A DNA stretch of 64,000 bases from the NCBI RefSeq assembly GCF_029601685.1, contig NZ_JARRIR010000008.1, positions 1-64,000 on the forward strand. The letters are read 5' to 3'. Positions 8,048 to 17,312 of the stretch are shown here, in pieces. Source of the stretch: Metarhizobium sp017305935 (GTDB taxonomy: Bacteria > Pseudomonadota > Alphaproteobacteria > Rhizobiales > Rhizobiaceae). Under the pieces are notes generated by a model. That model made no database searches and was not told the origin of the DNA. It saw nothing but the letters and a program-made list of their open reading frames with translations. A program made the position numbers and the translations under genes. The stretch's first letter is position 1, and each line of letters begins with the position of its first letter.

Positions 8048-9112
8048 ATGACGGCAACAGCAGCAAAGTTTGACACTGACAAATTCCGTAAGGTCGCGGC
8101 GCTGATTACCGGCGGCGCGACAGAAGGCGAGCGCGCATCGGCAAAGGCAAGGGCGGAAGCGATAGCCGGTCGGGCGGGAATGACGCTGAAACAGGCGATG
8201 GCAAAGATTGACAGCAAGCCCGCGCCGAAATCCGCCAATTTCTTCGAAGGATTCGACGATTGGATGGAGAAGCGGGAGCCGGGCCACAAGGCTCGGCAGG
8301 CGCAGAAGAATGCCGACCGCCAAAGCCGCAAGGCAATGAGGCGTGCTGAAATCCTGAAGACGTTCGGCACAATGAAAGCTTTCTTCGACGCAACGCCAAT
8401 GGAGGAGGCGCTGATCCAGGCGGCCAAACCCTTTGCAAGGCGTGAAGTCCACGAGGATTGGTGCGGCACGCGTAGAAACTTCACAGTTGAACTAGGCGGA
8501 TGCTCGGACGATATCTGGATGGTCGAGAACACGAGCGGCGAGGCAAAGGCGGCGATCCGAAATGCCGTTCCTTTCCCGGCCACCATTCGCGGCCTCTTGG
8601 ACGAATACCGCATGTGGGAGGCATTGCGGCGAGACAGGCAGGCTTTCATTGACGGTGAATATTATCCCCGCCGAGAGGCCGAATTGCGCTCGCGTCTGGT
8701 GCAGGAGGAATTGAAGACTAGGCCCGTTGCGTCCTGGGATGACATGCAGGCCCGCTTCGATTTCAAGCGCTTCGAATGGGAAAGCCAATGGCTGGACCCG
8801 CAGGAGCGCAAGGACGAAGAGGCCGACCGGCTGGAGGCAGACTTTGCAATTCTTCGCGACCTCTATGTCAAACATTGCCAGCCGGCCGAACACCCGGCCC
8901 AAAATCCAGACGATGAAAAGGGCCTCCACAGTATGGAGGCCCCCACCGCCGGCTACCGTACCAACGCCGACCGCAAGTCCGCAGTGCTCTCCGCGCTCCG
9001 CGACAACCCCGGTCTGTCGGATCGGGAAATAGCGCGCATTGCCGGCGTGTCACACCAGACCGTGAGCAACTGGCGGCGACGGCTTCAGGCAGTAAAGGAT
9101 GCTGCTGCTTGA
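8048..9112 (+). CDS. Hypothetical protein with C-terminal helix-turn-helix
   Basis: 354 residues. The C-terminus ends in a clear HTH: ALRDNPGLSDREIARIAGVS then HQTVSNWRRRL, of the type found in phage replication and ParB-like proteins. The middle is charged and helical (YYPRREAELRSRLVQEELKT). ATG 8048 is chosen because GAAGGG precedes it; the same frame is open upstream into the previous gene. Possibly an initiator or regulator for the element (inference). Confidence 0.6.
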   Translation: MTATAAKFDTDKFRKVAALITGGATEGERASAKARAEAIAGRAGMTLKQAMAKIDSKPAPKSANFFEGFDDWMEKREPGHKARQAQKNADRQSRKAMRRAEILKTFGTMKAFFDATPMEEALIQAAKPFARREVHEDWCGTRRNFTVELGGCSDDIWMVENTSGEAKAAIRNAVPFPATIRGLLDEYRMWEALRRDRQAFIDGEYYPRREAELRSRLVQEELKTRPVASWDDMQARFDFKRFEWESQWLDPQERKDEEADRLEADFAILRDLYVKHCQPAEHPAQNPDDEKGLHSMEAPTAGYRTNADRKSAVLSALRDNPGLSDREIARIAGVSHQTVSNWRRRLQAVKDAAA

Positions 9113-9387
9113 GCTTCCCCATCCCTGTCCCGATGCGGCCCGAGGAGGTCATTTCCGTCAAGGAGGCGGCGCACGTCGCGGCGATGCAAGAGCGCATTAT
9201 CCGTCGATGGTCGCGGGATTATGGTATCGGTCGGCAGGCGGAACCGGGGAGCCCGCTGCAAATATCGGTGGTGGCCTTGGAGATGCGGCTGTGCGGAGAT
9301 GACGAGGCGCTGGAGCTTCTTCGCCTCAATCGCAGGACGGAACCGAAGGTCTGTTTCTATCTCGAACGGCTCGGATTTACGGCTTGA
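9109..9387 (+). CDS. Hypothetical DNA-binding-like small protein
   Basis: 92 residues from a TTG overlapping the previous stop. The pattern VISVKEAAHVAAMQERIIRR resembles the first helices of excisionase-type domains. Last gene of the early operon before a promoter/terminator gap. Confidence 0.5.
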   Translation: MSFPIPVPMRPEEVISVKEAAHVAAMQERIIRRWSRDYGIGRQAEPGSPLQISVVALEMRLCGDDEALELLRLNRRTEPKVCFYLERLGFTA

Positions 9388-9448
9388 TGTGCATAGACCG
9401 CCAAACGATGTAACATCCGGTATATCAACACAGAATCCCGATTGTGAG

Positions 9449-9484
9449 AAAATGCTTCCGTATCAAACCACGGAGGCATTTTTT
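9449..9484 (+). terminator. Terminator-like hairpin covering the next gene's RBS
   Basis: Stem AAATGCTTCCGT (9450-9461) pairs with ACGGAGGCATTT (9470-9481) with one G-T wobble, loop ATCAAACC, followed by a T run ending at 9484. It has the form of an intrinsic terminator for the early operon, and its 3' arm contains the GGAGG ribosome-binding site of the gene starting at 9485. Confidence 0.65.
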
Positions 9485-9718
9485 ATGACCGACGCAAAGA
9501 CCACGAGGAAGGAACCTGCCGTTCCTGTCGCCCTTCGCGGGGCGAACGTGATGAAGACATTTCGGGACGCTCTATTCGATGAGAGCAACCGCTGCGGCAT
9601 GAGCCCGAACGAGTTTTGCCTTTGGGCGACATTCGAGAAGCTGCAGCGATCCGGCCGCAATATTTCTGGCCTGTTCTGGAAAGGCGATCATGACGGCAAT
9701 GGGGGGCTTGCTGCATGA
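9485..9718 (+). CDS. Hypothetical protein
   Basis: 77 residues starting MTDAKTTRKEPAVPVALRG. GGAGG lies upstream but is buried in the hairpin at 9449-9484. Contains SNRCGMSPNEFCLWATFEKL, a helical stretch. It overlaps the following virion-type gene by 4 bp and is probably co-expressed with it. Confidence 0.55.
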   Translation: MTDAKTTRKEPAVPVALRGANVMKTFRDALFDESNRCGMSPNEFCLWATFEKLQRSGRNISGLFWKGDHDGNGGLAA

Positions 9719-11523
9719 CGAGCATCCTTCGGTATGCGAACCAAGGCGCGATCCGCAATCAGCCCCTTGTCCCAGGCCTCGCCAGCAACCTTGAACGCGC
9801 CGTCACTGCCGTCTACGGCCCCGGTGCGTACCTCCAGGTCTACAGCGGCGGTCAGCCCGGTAAAGGCGAAGACGGCGCGCGCACCGGATCGATCCGGCAC
9901 GATCATGGCCGCGCGGCTGATATCCGCGTGTTTGGAGCCGATGGCAAACAGATCAGCGGCGATGGCTTGGCTCCATTGGGCCAATTCTGGCGCGCAAACA
10001 ATCTCGGCGGTGTCGGCATGGAAATGCACGGCGGCGGAATCCATCTCGACGATTGGACGAAGCCTCCGCCGGGCGGCGGCATGAACTGGAACTACGCGAA
10101 CCAGGGCGGCACCTATACCGATGCCATGGCCTCAGCAATCGCGGCTGGCAACAAGGGCGTGATGCCCACGCTTTTCGGCGGCGAAACCCCATCCCCCACG
10201 ACAATGACCGCGGGCGCTTCTGATGCGCTACAGAACACAGGAGACGCGCCAACCATGGCCTATAATGCCCAGCAAAAACCTTCCCCGGCGTTCGCCGCGA
10301 TTGACCAGCAAACGACCGGCTCGACACAGCCCGCCATGGCCTCGGCAGCGCCGGAGCCGAAGAAGCGCAGTGGTCTATTTGGCGGCCTTATCGGCGAAGG
10401 CGGTCTGATCGACCCCACCAGCGAACAGTTCTTGCTCGCCGCAACCCTGATTGCGAACGGCATGAAGCCACCGGGCCAGATGATGGACGGCATTCCGGAA
10501 GCATTGCTGGCGGGGCGGAGAATGAGCGATGCCAGAGAGCAGAAGGCCAAAGACGAGAAGATTCTGAACGAAACAACGCGGTGGCTTCGCGAGCGAGACC
10601 CCGACCTCGCTTCCCTCGTCGAAAACCGTATCCTTCCGGGCGGCGATGCTGTGACGCAATTCTATGCGCGTCAGAAGGAGGCGAAGGAGGAGCAAACGTG
10701 GCGAGACCGCGTGAAGTACCAGGCGGAAGTCCAGCAAAGCGACCCGAAGTACCAGCTTGATCTTCAGAACGCGCGCACCGAAGCCGACCAGCGGAACCAG
10801 ACCGCCCAATGGCTGAATGACAACGAACCGGAAATCGGAAGCCTTGTGAAGGCGGGGATGCCGGTGGCTGACGGATACAAGCTCGCCTATGAGAAGCGCT
10901 ATCCCAAACCGGACCGACAGTGGGTGCAGCTCCAGAACGGTGATTTCGGATGGGCTGATAAGAAAAGCGGTCAGTTTGAAAAACTCGGCAGCGCACCGAA
11001 GGTTGGCGGAGATAACGGCGCGGAACTCCCGGCGGAAATGGGCGCGCGTATCGGGCTCGGGGACAAGTTCCTGGCTCAGGTGCCGGCAATCCGCAAGCGG
11101 ATCGAAAACGGCGATGCAAGCGGGCTTTGGGATAAAACGATGCTTGCCACCGGCAGCGGCGGTGCGGGTCAATTGTGGCGTCAGATCGAAACCGGCCGTG
11201 ATGCTCTTGTGCGAAATTTGACCGGCGCTGGTATGCCGGAGTCGGAAGCGCAGAACCAAGCGGCGCGCTATCAGATCGGCGTGACAGACAGTGTCGAAAC
11301 CATGCTCGACAAACTCACCAATCTTGAGGCCGACCTGCGCGCCACCCGATCCGGCGCTATCGGCGCAAAGACGGGCAAACTTTCTCTCACCCCGGCTCCC
11401 GGCAGCGGTAGTGATCCGGCAGGAGCTTTGGATGAGGCTCGGACGGCTATCGCTAAGGGTGCTCCGCGTGAGGCAATCATTCAACGACTTACGCAAATGG
11501 GCATCAGCCCGGAGGGTCTGTGA
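9715..11523 (+). CDS. Internal virion/ejection-type protein with M15-like domain
   Basis: 602 residues. The N-terminal 120 residues look like a peptidoglycan-cleaving or binding domain of the M15/hedgehog type: RHDHGRAADIRVF carries HxxGxxxD and GIHLDDW follows. Beyond this the protein is long, polar and helical without membrane segments, as in podophage ejection proteins. It is followed without a gap by a second ejection-type protein. I infer a role in wall penetration during DNA injection. Whether it is still produced in particles is doubtful, since capsid genes are not seen. Confidence 0.55.
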   Translation: MTSILRYANQGAIRNQPLVPGLASNLERAVTAVYGPGAYLQVYSGGQPGKGEDGARTGSIRHDHGRAADIRVFGADGKQISGDGLAPLGQFWRANNLGGVGMEMHGGGIHLDDWTKPPPGGGMNWNYANQGGTYTDAMASAIAAGNKGVMPTLFGGETPSPTTMTAGASDALQNTGDAPTMAYNAQQKPSPAFAAIDQQTTGSTQPAMASAAPEPKKRSGLFGGLIGEGGLIDPTSEQFLLAATLIANGMKPPGQMMDGIPEALLAGRRMSDAREQKAKDEKILNETTRWLRERDPDLASLVENRILPGGDAVTQFYARQKEAKEEQTWRDRVKYQAEVQQSDPKYQLDLQNARTEADQRNQTAQWLNDNEPEIGSLVKAGMPVADGYKLAYEKRYPKPDRQWVQLQNGDFGWADKKSGQFEKLGSAPKVGGDNGAELPAEMGARIGLGDKFLAQVPAIRKRIENGDASGLWDKTMLATGSGGAGQLWRQIETGRDALVRNLTGAGMPESEAQNQAARYQIGVTDSVETMLDKLTNLEADLRATRSGAIGAKTGKLSLTPAPGSGSDPAGALDEARTAIAKGAPREAIIQRLTQMGISPEGL

Positions 11524-13280
11524 TGGCTGGATTGTTCGATGATTTGATCCCCGCAACGGGGAGCGGCGCGCCTGCCATTATGGCTCCGCCTTCCGGCAAC
11601 GAAGCTCGCGTGCCCGTGACCGCCTTCAAGCCGGGAGCGTTTGACGACCTCATCCCGGCAGCGCCGGAAGAACAGCCAACGACCGTAACCGGCACGCTCG
11701 ATGCTTTCGGCCGTGGTGTTGCCAAGGGCGCGGGATTCGGATGGGCAGACGAGGCCGGTGCCGCTGCCCGATATCTCGGCGGCAAGGTTTTCCCGTGGCA
11801 ACCGGAAGTCACCTATGACGAGGCGTTGCGAGAGGTGCGCGGCGAAGACAAGGCCGTTGCCGATGCGAACCCGACCGCTGATATTGCCGGCCAGGTGACG
11901 GGCGTCGTCGGTTCCGCTGCGGCACTGCCGCGGATGGGGCTTTCCGCCACTGCGAAGGCCATCGATAGCGGGGCGAAGCTTGGCAAAGTCGCCCGTGCCT
12001 CTGCACTGGATACCGGCGTCATGGGCGCGGTAGCTGGCGCTGGCGATGCTGAAGGCGGGTTGGAAGAGCGTGCGAGAGGAGCAGTCGAGGGCGGCGTAGG
12101 TGGTGTGGTGCTAGGAGCAATCGCGCCGGCTGCATTGTCTGTTGCTGGAAGCGCCGCGCGAAAGGCTATCTCGCCGTTCATGTCCTCGCCGGAACGAATG
12201 AAGGCTGTCGAAACGCTCGCCCGCGAAGGCGTCGAGACCACGGCCGGCCAGCGCACGGGGAATAACACCCTGCGATTTGCCGAGAGCGAGCTTGGCGGTC
12301 AGCGCGCGGCCGATCTGATGGAGCGGCAGGGCGAGCAATTCACGGCAGCGGCATTGAAGCGCGCCGGTATCGATGCGGAGCGGGCAACGCCGGAAGTCGT
12401 CGATCAGGCCTTCAGCCGCATCGGCAAACAGTTCGATGACCTCGCCGCGCGCAACAAGATTTTGCCGGATCAGAAGATGGCGAAAGACCTTGGCGCATCG
12501 GTCCAGGATTATTTCGCTATGGTGCCGCCATCGCAGCGCGCGCCCGTGGTGATGGACACGGTGATGGATATCGGCAACGCTCTGAAGGCTGGCCCGCTCG
12601 ATGGCGCGGCCTATCAATCGCTCCGCTCCCGGCTCGACCGGCTGGCGCGCGGCACGGCTGACCCGCAGCTAAAGGACGTGCTGTTCAACATCCGCAACAC
12701 GCTTGATGACGGTATGGAAAGGAGCATGAAGTTATTCAACCCGAAAGACGTTGATCTGTGGAAAGAAGCCCGCAATCAGTACCGGAACATGATCGTGCTG
12801 GAAAAGGCATCGACCGCAGCAGGCGAGAACGCCGCAAACGGTATCATCTCCCCTTCGTCGCTCCGCAACGCCACGGTATCCGGCCATGGCCGCCGAAACT
12901 ATGCGCGAGGCAAGGGCGACTTCGCGGAACTGGCACGCGCCGGGGAAGCTGTGATGAAGCCGCTGCCGAATTCGGGAACTGCCGGGCGGCTCAATGCGCA
13001 GAGCCTTGGACTTGGTGTCGCCGGCCTCTTGGGCGGCGGCGCGGGCTATGCGAGCGGTGGTGATCCGTCGAGCATGATCGGCGGTGCCGCTGCCGGCTTC
13101 CTCGCTCCTCGCATCGCCGGAAACCTGTTGATGCAGCCGGCCATCCAAGGCTTGCTCTCCAATCAGCTTGGCCGAACGATGACCGCGCCGCCGCCTGTCC
13201 GCTCGTTGCTCCACGCATTGGTGAACAGGAGTTCGGCGGAAGAATCAGCGCCGGTCGGCGGGCTTCTTCTTGGACGGTGA
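11523..13280 (+). CDS. Internal virion/ejection-type protein
   Basis: 585 residues from an ATG overlapping the previous stop. The N-terminus carries two copies of a short motif, LFDDLIPATG (about 4-13) and AFDDLIPAAP (about 40-49), which I recall from podophage internal proteins. Gly/Ala-rich segments (GAVEGGVGGVVLGAIAPAAL and AGLLGGGAGYASGG) could insert in membranes. It is probably ejected with DNA. Its 3' end overlaps a leftward gene by 36 bp. Confidence 0.55.
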   Translation: MAGLFDDLIPATGSGAPAIMAPPSGNEARVPVTAFKPGAFDDLIPAAPEEQPTTVTGTLDAFGRGVAKGAGFGWADEAGAAARYLGGKVFPWQPEVTYDEALREVRGEDKAVADANPTADIAGQVTGVVGSAAALPRMGLSATAKAIDSGAKLGKVARASALDTGVMGAVAGAGDAEGGLEERARGAVEGGVGGVVLGAIAPAALSVAGSAARKAISPFMSSPERMKAVETLAREGVETTAGQRTGNNTLRFAESELGGQRAADLMERQGEQFTAAALKRAGIDAERATPEVVDQAFSRIGKQFDDLAARNKILPDQKMAKDLGASVQDYFAMVPPSQRAPVVMDTVMDIGNALKAGPLDGAAYQSLRSRLDRLARGTADPQLKDVLFNIRNTLDDGMERSMKLFNPKDVDLWKEARNQYRNMIVLEKASTAAGENAANGIISPSSLRNATVSGHGRRNYARGKGDFAELARAGEAVMKPLPNSGTAGRLNAQSLGLGVAGLLGGGAGYASGGDPSSMIGGAAAGFLAPRIAGNLLMQPAIQGLLSNQLGRTMTAPPPVRSLLHALVNRSSAEESAPVGGLLLGR

Positions 13281-13493
13281 GAAAATGTAGCGGTTATCGG
13301 TGATGTCCGTAGCCCAATATGCGAACATCGCGCCTGTTGCGAACCCTAGTCCGATATCGAGCCACCGGGGCGAATTCAGCCACAGGAAGCCGACCCATAG
13401 TGCGCCCACGAAGATCCACGCCTTAATCCAAGGCCAAGGCCCTTCCGGGCGCACTTCGTTTTCGTTGTGGTCGATAATCGGCGGTTCGCTCAT
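13245..13493 (-). CDS. Small membrane protein with two TM helices
   Basis: 82 residues from MSEPPIIDHNENEV. Two hydrophobic segments, WIKAWIFVGALWVGFLWL and WLDIGLGFATGAMFAYWA, are joined by a short loop, with a basic C-terminal tail (SPSKKKPADRR). Holins have this shape, but position alone does not prove that role. An upstream start (13541) is less likely. Confidence 0.5.
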   Translation of the reverse strand: MSEPPIIDHNENEVRPEGPWPWIKAWIFVGALWVGFLWLNSPRWLDIGLGFATGAMFAYWATDITDNRYIFSPSKKKPADRR

Positions 13494-13562
13494 GCGCACG
13501 AAGATGACCATGCCCCGGCCGGCTGTCAACGATGCCGGCACGCGCGTCGCCTCGGTAAATGC

Positions 13563-13988
13563 CTAACGGTAGACCGAGCCTCTCGGCACCGTCGCGAGGA
13601 ACTGGCACGGAACATTGGTCTTGAGCTTCCATTGAGGCACCCCGAGGCCAGGAGGCCATTTCAAATCCTTTCCGTCCCACTCCTTGCCGCCGGGCAGGTG
13701 GGTATAGGCTCCCAACAGGTCGAAGTCGGTCGCCTCGATGTCCCGCGTGAAGGTGAACACGTCGAAGCCATGCGCGAGGTAGCCCACCTGAAAGCCAAGC
13801 ACCCGCTCCAATTCTTCCGGCATTCTTCCCAGAATGGCGCCTTCGGTGCCGAACCAGCCGGTTATCTCTTTCGTCAACAGCGGGTTTCGCCGCGGATCAT
13901 GTGGCACGACCTTTACGGGACGGTAGGGCTTCTTCCGATTGATCTTGGATAACGCCAGCGCCTTGAGCGTCTTTTCGTTGAACTCCAT
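13563..13988 (-). CDS. Hypothetical phage protein
   Basis: 141 residues starting MEFNEKTLKALALSKINRKK; the ATG has GGAGGAGG upstream. Soluble, mixed alpha/beta. Leftward like its small neighbour. No function recognised. Confidence 0.55.
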   Translation of the reverse strand: MEFNEKTLKALALSKINRKKPYRPVKVVPHDPRRNPLLTKEITGWFGTEGAILGRMPEELERVLGFQVGYLAHGFDVFTFTRDIEATDFDLLGAYTHLPGGKEWDGKDLKWPPGLGVPQWKLKTNVPCQFLATVPRGSVYR

Positions 13989-14737
13989 AGGCCTCCTCCA
14001 TGGTTGCGCGGGTCGCAAGCAGGGGAACACGCTAACCTTGAAGGCGATGGGCGCGCCAGTAAGGCATTCGGGTAAAGCCCGGTCGGGCTATACAATTGGC
14101 GCCCCACCGCATGGCGATATTCAATCGGGTGGGCCGGCATCCCGAGGTTCGCTCGCTGGCGTTTAATAATGCCGAAATACTGCCATGCTCCGGGCAATGA
14201 CGTGGGCAATCTCGAACCGGAAAATTCCCGGTTCGGCGGTTCTCGACGTGGCGTTGATAATCGTCCCCGATTACAAACAGCATTGTCTGATAATACAGCC
14301 GGGAAACAGCCGAGAAGGGTTTTGCGAGAGACCGGACCGCCTATGCCATTTGCGCGGGCCTAGAACGGCCTCTGAGCGCGACGAAGGGCTTTCGCCTGAT
14401 ACAATGCCGGTCAGACCTTCTTGCGCCTCAGCAGGCCGAAAATGGCAGGGCGTTCGCTCCGGCCGGGCAAGCAGAAGTAAGCAATCCGGCGTCGATCTGT
14501 ATAATCTTCAAACGGTATGCGGATGCCGCGGTGATGTTGAGAAATGTTGAGGTCGCGTTGGCGATTTCGGTCGAAGCTTTCCGGCTCCCGCCAAGCAATA
14601 GAGGCGGGCTGACGAGAACGCGCGGCCAAGGGTAGGGTAGGCCGCCCGGACAGCGCTTCGAATTCTCAGGCGGGGTAAGGCCCGGTATGGAGGAGAGGAA
14701 GGGTGTCGCTTTAACCGACACCCTGAATACCGATCGG
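13989..14737. other. Non-coding stretch with motif and hairpin
   Basis: No convincing gene. It holds one copy of the dispersed motif CTGATAATACAGCCGGGAAA at 14287 and a perfect 9-bp hairpin AGGGTGTCG/CGACACCCT at about 14699-14723, just beyond the stop of the leftward gene, possibly a terminator without a T run. Small frames here have poor codon structure. Confidence 0.45.
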
Positions 14738-15568
14738 TCAACCCCTTCGTCCTCGCTCCCGGCCGCCGCCCATGCCTCCGCCAGAGCTTCCGGCGCTGCC
14801 GCTCGACCGGCCGCCCGAGTTGCTATCTCTACCGCCGGGACCAGCGCCGCCGAGACCGTCACCGCGAGAGCCGCCGATCATTCCGAGCAGTCCGCCAAGA
14901 GGGCCACCGGTGCCGCCGGCCGGCATACCGCGGCCAGCAATCCGGTTACCGGCGAGCGCGCCAAGGATGCCGCCGATAGGGCCAGCTAAAGCAGTCCCTA
15001 GCAACCCGCCGAACACAGCTCCCGCCTTCGGGCTCACACGACCGTTGAACGATGGCGACGTAGTATCGCGCGCGTTCAGCTCTGCAGGCGAAAGACCGAC
15101 GTTGCCGCCAGCGTTCGGACCATAAGATGGAGCCGCAGGACCGTTGTACGAGACGCCGGGGTGACCGGCCATTTGATTGCCGATTGCTGTTTGTGCGGGA
15201 GAAGGCGCGGCGGTCGGAGCATAGGACGTTGCCGTTGGTGGAGCCATGTTCACGGCATAGCCAGGAGGGGCTGTACCGATGACGCCGCCGATCAGATCGT
15301 AGCCTTGCTGGTTCAGGTCATTCACTGTCGTGCCGGGAGTAATGGAAATCCCCCGCGCCGCAGCCAATGCCGCCTGATTGGCTCTCTCGACGGCAGCGGC
15401 ATATTGGGCGCGCTGCATCGATGACAAGTTCGCATATTTCTCCATGTCCGAGATGCCGGGGTTGACGACGTTGTCGGTTCTGAAGGAATTGTTGAACCGA
15501 TCTCCGAACCCTTCGCTTGCACCACGCGGCCCACCACTATAGGGGCCGCCATATGTCGAATAGGGCAT
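14738..15568 (-). CDS. Gly/Ala/Pro-rich phage protein
   Basis: 276 residues starting MPYSTYGGPYSGGPRG, with GGGAGG upstream of the start. Composition is strongly biased: Gly/Ser/Tyr at the start, a helical middle (SSMQRAQYAAAVERANQAAL), a glycine-zipper-like region (GAVFGGLLGTALAGPIGGIL), and a Gly/Ser/Arg tail. Glycine-zipper segments occur in membrane-active ejection proteins, so it could be virion-linked. No homology recognised. Confidence 0.5.
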   Translation of the reverse strand: MPYSTYGGPYSGGPRGASEGFGDRFNNSFRTDNVVNPGISDMEKYANLSSMQRAQYAAAVERANQAALAAARGISITPGTTVNDLNQQGYDLIGGVIGTAPPGYAVNMAPPTATSYAPTAAPSPAQTAIGNQMAGHPGVSYNGPAAPSYGPNAGGNVGLSPAELNARDTTSPSFNGRVSPKAGAVFGGLLGTALAGPIGGILGALAGNRIAGRGMPAGGTGGPLGGLLGMIGGSRGDGLGGAGPGGRDSNSGGRSSGSAGSSGGGMGGGRERGRRG

Positions 15569-16311
15569 GTGATCCTCCCTGTTTCCACCGACATCATGTC
15601 GGCCCTGGTTGACGAGCCGGAGTATACGGGAAACGGCGAATCCGGTCCATTCAAGGCGGTCACTCTCGATCTGGAACAGAGAGCTTTCCTATGGAGTTGG
15701 GCGCTCCTTTTCATGCGATTGTTGAGCTGGGCGTTTTCCCGTAAATACGGGGAAAATACGGGAAAGCCGATTTCGAAATCCGACCCCTTTTAGGGCCTGA
15801 CAAAACCAGACCTCGCGGACGTGGTTTGTGGGGATCGAAGACAAGTCCCGCTGAGTTTCCGTACGCCGTAAAAAGGCGGGAAGCATGCTAAGGAATGCTA
15901 AGGCGCCGGCCGCTTTCTCATCGAGCCGATGCGCGCCGATTTGAATTTTGCGACCAGTACGCGCACACGCGCGAAAGGCCGCCAGAACGGAACGCCGCTT
16001 TCCTGATAATACACCGCGGAAACACGGCGCTACCCGCCTTCAAAAAGGGAAGCGGGCCGGTTCGGCACCGAGGCCCATAACAAGGGCGGTATGCTGTCAA
16101 ATGCTGTCATTTGCCCCTGTTGTTACAGGGTGGAAACAGGCCGGGGCGAACTTAGAAAACTTCAGGTCCGAGGATATTTTCGGACCAGTACGCGCGGGCG
16201 CGCGCGCGAGGCTTGCCGAAACGATTGTTCAGCGATAAATCGATGGTAGTGAAAGATTGTTCGATAATTGCGAATAGTCGTTCCACCATCGGTTTGATTG
16301 CGAGGCACCCC
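15569..16311. other. Non-coding stretch with short repeats
   Basis: No convincing gene. Contains the motif CTGATAATACACCGCGGAAA at 16003, a related CTGTTGTTACAGGGTGGAAA at about 16117, and two tandem 10-bp repeats: ATGCTAAGGA/ATGCTAAGGC (15885-15904) and ATGCTGTCAA/ATGCTGTCAT (16091-16110). A GC alternation lies near 16190-16208. This looks like regulatory DNA between divergent units. Confidence 0.45.
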
Positions 16312-16545
16312 ATGCTCAAGGAAATCGAAATCGAGGATATCGGAACCTACCGCCTGCCGAACATGTGGCAGCATTCGAGGATCCGGGTAATCAGAGGCCC
16401 TAACCAGCATCTTGCAATCCTTGCCTTCGGGCTTGGGATGACGCTGAAGCAGTTCAAGAAGCTGCCCACCGAAAAGCAGGACGAGGTACACCGCGCTTGG
16501 TGCCGGCTGGTGAAGTCTTCGAACATGCCGCGGATGGCCGCCTAA
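16312..16545 (+). CDS. Hypothetical protein
   Basis: 77 residues from MLKEIEIEDIGTYRLPNMWQ. Basic and helical. The frame is open upstream to 16213 but that part looks non-coding. Its stop overlaps the ATG of the next gene (TAATG). Confidence 0.45.
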   Translation: MLKEIEIEDIGTYRLPNMWQHSRIRVIRGPNQHLAILAFGLGMTLKQFKKLPTEKQDEVHRAWCRLVKSSNMPRMAA

Positions 16546-16835
16546 TGGCCGTCTATCGCGCTGGGAAGAAATGCCTGCGGGACTGGATCGTCGGCACCGA
16601 TGACGCCGCCAAGGCAATCCACGTTTCGCTCCACCAGTTCCGTTTGCTTGTCGAAGAGGGCTTTATCCGGCCGACGGCGCGCAAGGGCTTCTATCGCCTT
16701 GGATGCCTCATAGACGGTCATGCGGAGGCTGTCAGGCTTGGTCGGATCAAAGCCCCGCATGAGCGTCCGCAGAACCGCGCCGTGCATCTAGCCGCTGTTG
16801 TGGGCCAACCAACGGTGCGCGATATCGCGGCATAA
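16545..16835 (+). CDS. Hypothetical HTH-like protein
   Basis: 96 residues. GTDDAAKAIHVSLHQFRLLV followed by EEGFIRP resembles a short helix-turn-helix of the MerR/AlpA or Nu1 type. Coupled to the preceding gene. A DNA-binding role is inferred only. Confidence 0.45.
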   Translation: MAVYRAGKKCLRDWIVGTDDAAKAIHVSLHQFRLLVEEGFIRPTARKGFYRLGCLIDGHAEAVRLGRIKAPHERPQNRAVHLAAVVGQPTVRDIAA

Positions 16836-16861
16836 ATTGCCCAGGTCCAATTGACCACCGA

Positions 16862-17092
16862 TTATGCGCTCGTACCACAGGCTCGGATACCTGTAGCCGG
16901 CAGGTTGATAATCCACCTATCAACCTCAGACTCAAGCCATCTGACGCACGCTGGACCAAGCTGACGAGGTCGCGGGAAGGTGCCCGCGTCCATGTAACGA
17001 TAGATCGTCGAGCTTCCAAGCGATGTGCGAACCATCACGTCTTTGAGGCGGAGCAAGCGGTCAGCTTTGCTCGTATCGATAATTCCAGCCAT
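16862..17092 (-). CDS. AlpA-family regulator
   Basis: 76 residues. RLLRLKDVMVRTSLGSSTIY, RYMDAGTFPRPRQLG and WLESEVDRWI are the hallmark segments of AlpA-type prophage regulators, winged-helix activators of excision. No other copy of this family occurs inside this element. Transcribed alone, leftward. Confidence 0.85.
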   Translation of the reverse strand: MAGIIDTSKADRLLRLKDVMVRTSLGSSTIYRYMDAGTFPRPRQLGPACVRWLESEVDRWIINLPATGIRACGTSA

Positions 17093-17312
17093 ATCGTAAA
17101 CTCCGTTAGCTCGCCGGTCTTCGGCACGAAGCGGAGGGTAGCCCGTTAGCTATGAACTAATATTCAAGCGAAGCAATGTGACGCCAACTCCTGCTCTGAC
17201 AATTTGAAGGAATGATACGGACGCTGAAGATCATGCTAGATCGTAAGTAAGTCATCAGGTATGCGGGAAAATGCCAGTGATTTCCTATAGACACGAAAAT
17301 TGGGGGCTTTTG

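Noticed and set aside
14428..14862. A 144-codon minus-strand gene
   Set aside because: It overlaps the better supported gene at 14738-15568 in another frame and has biased shadow composition.
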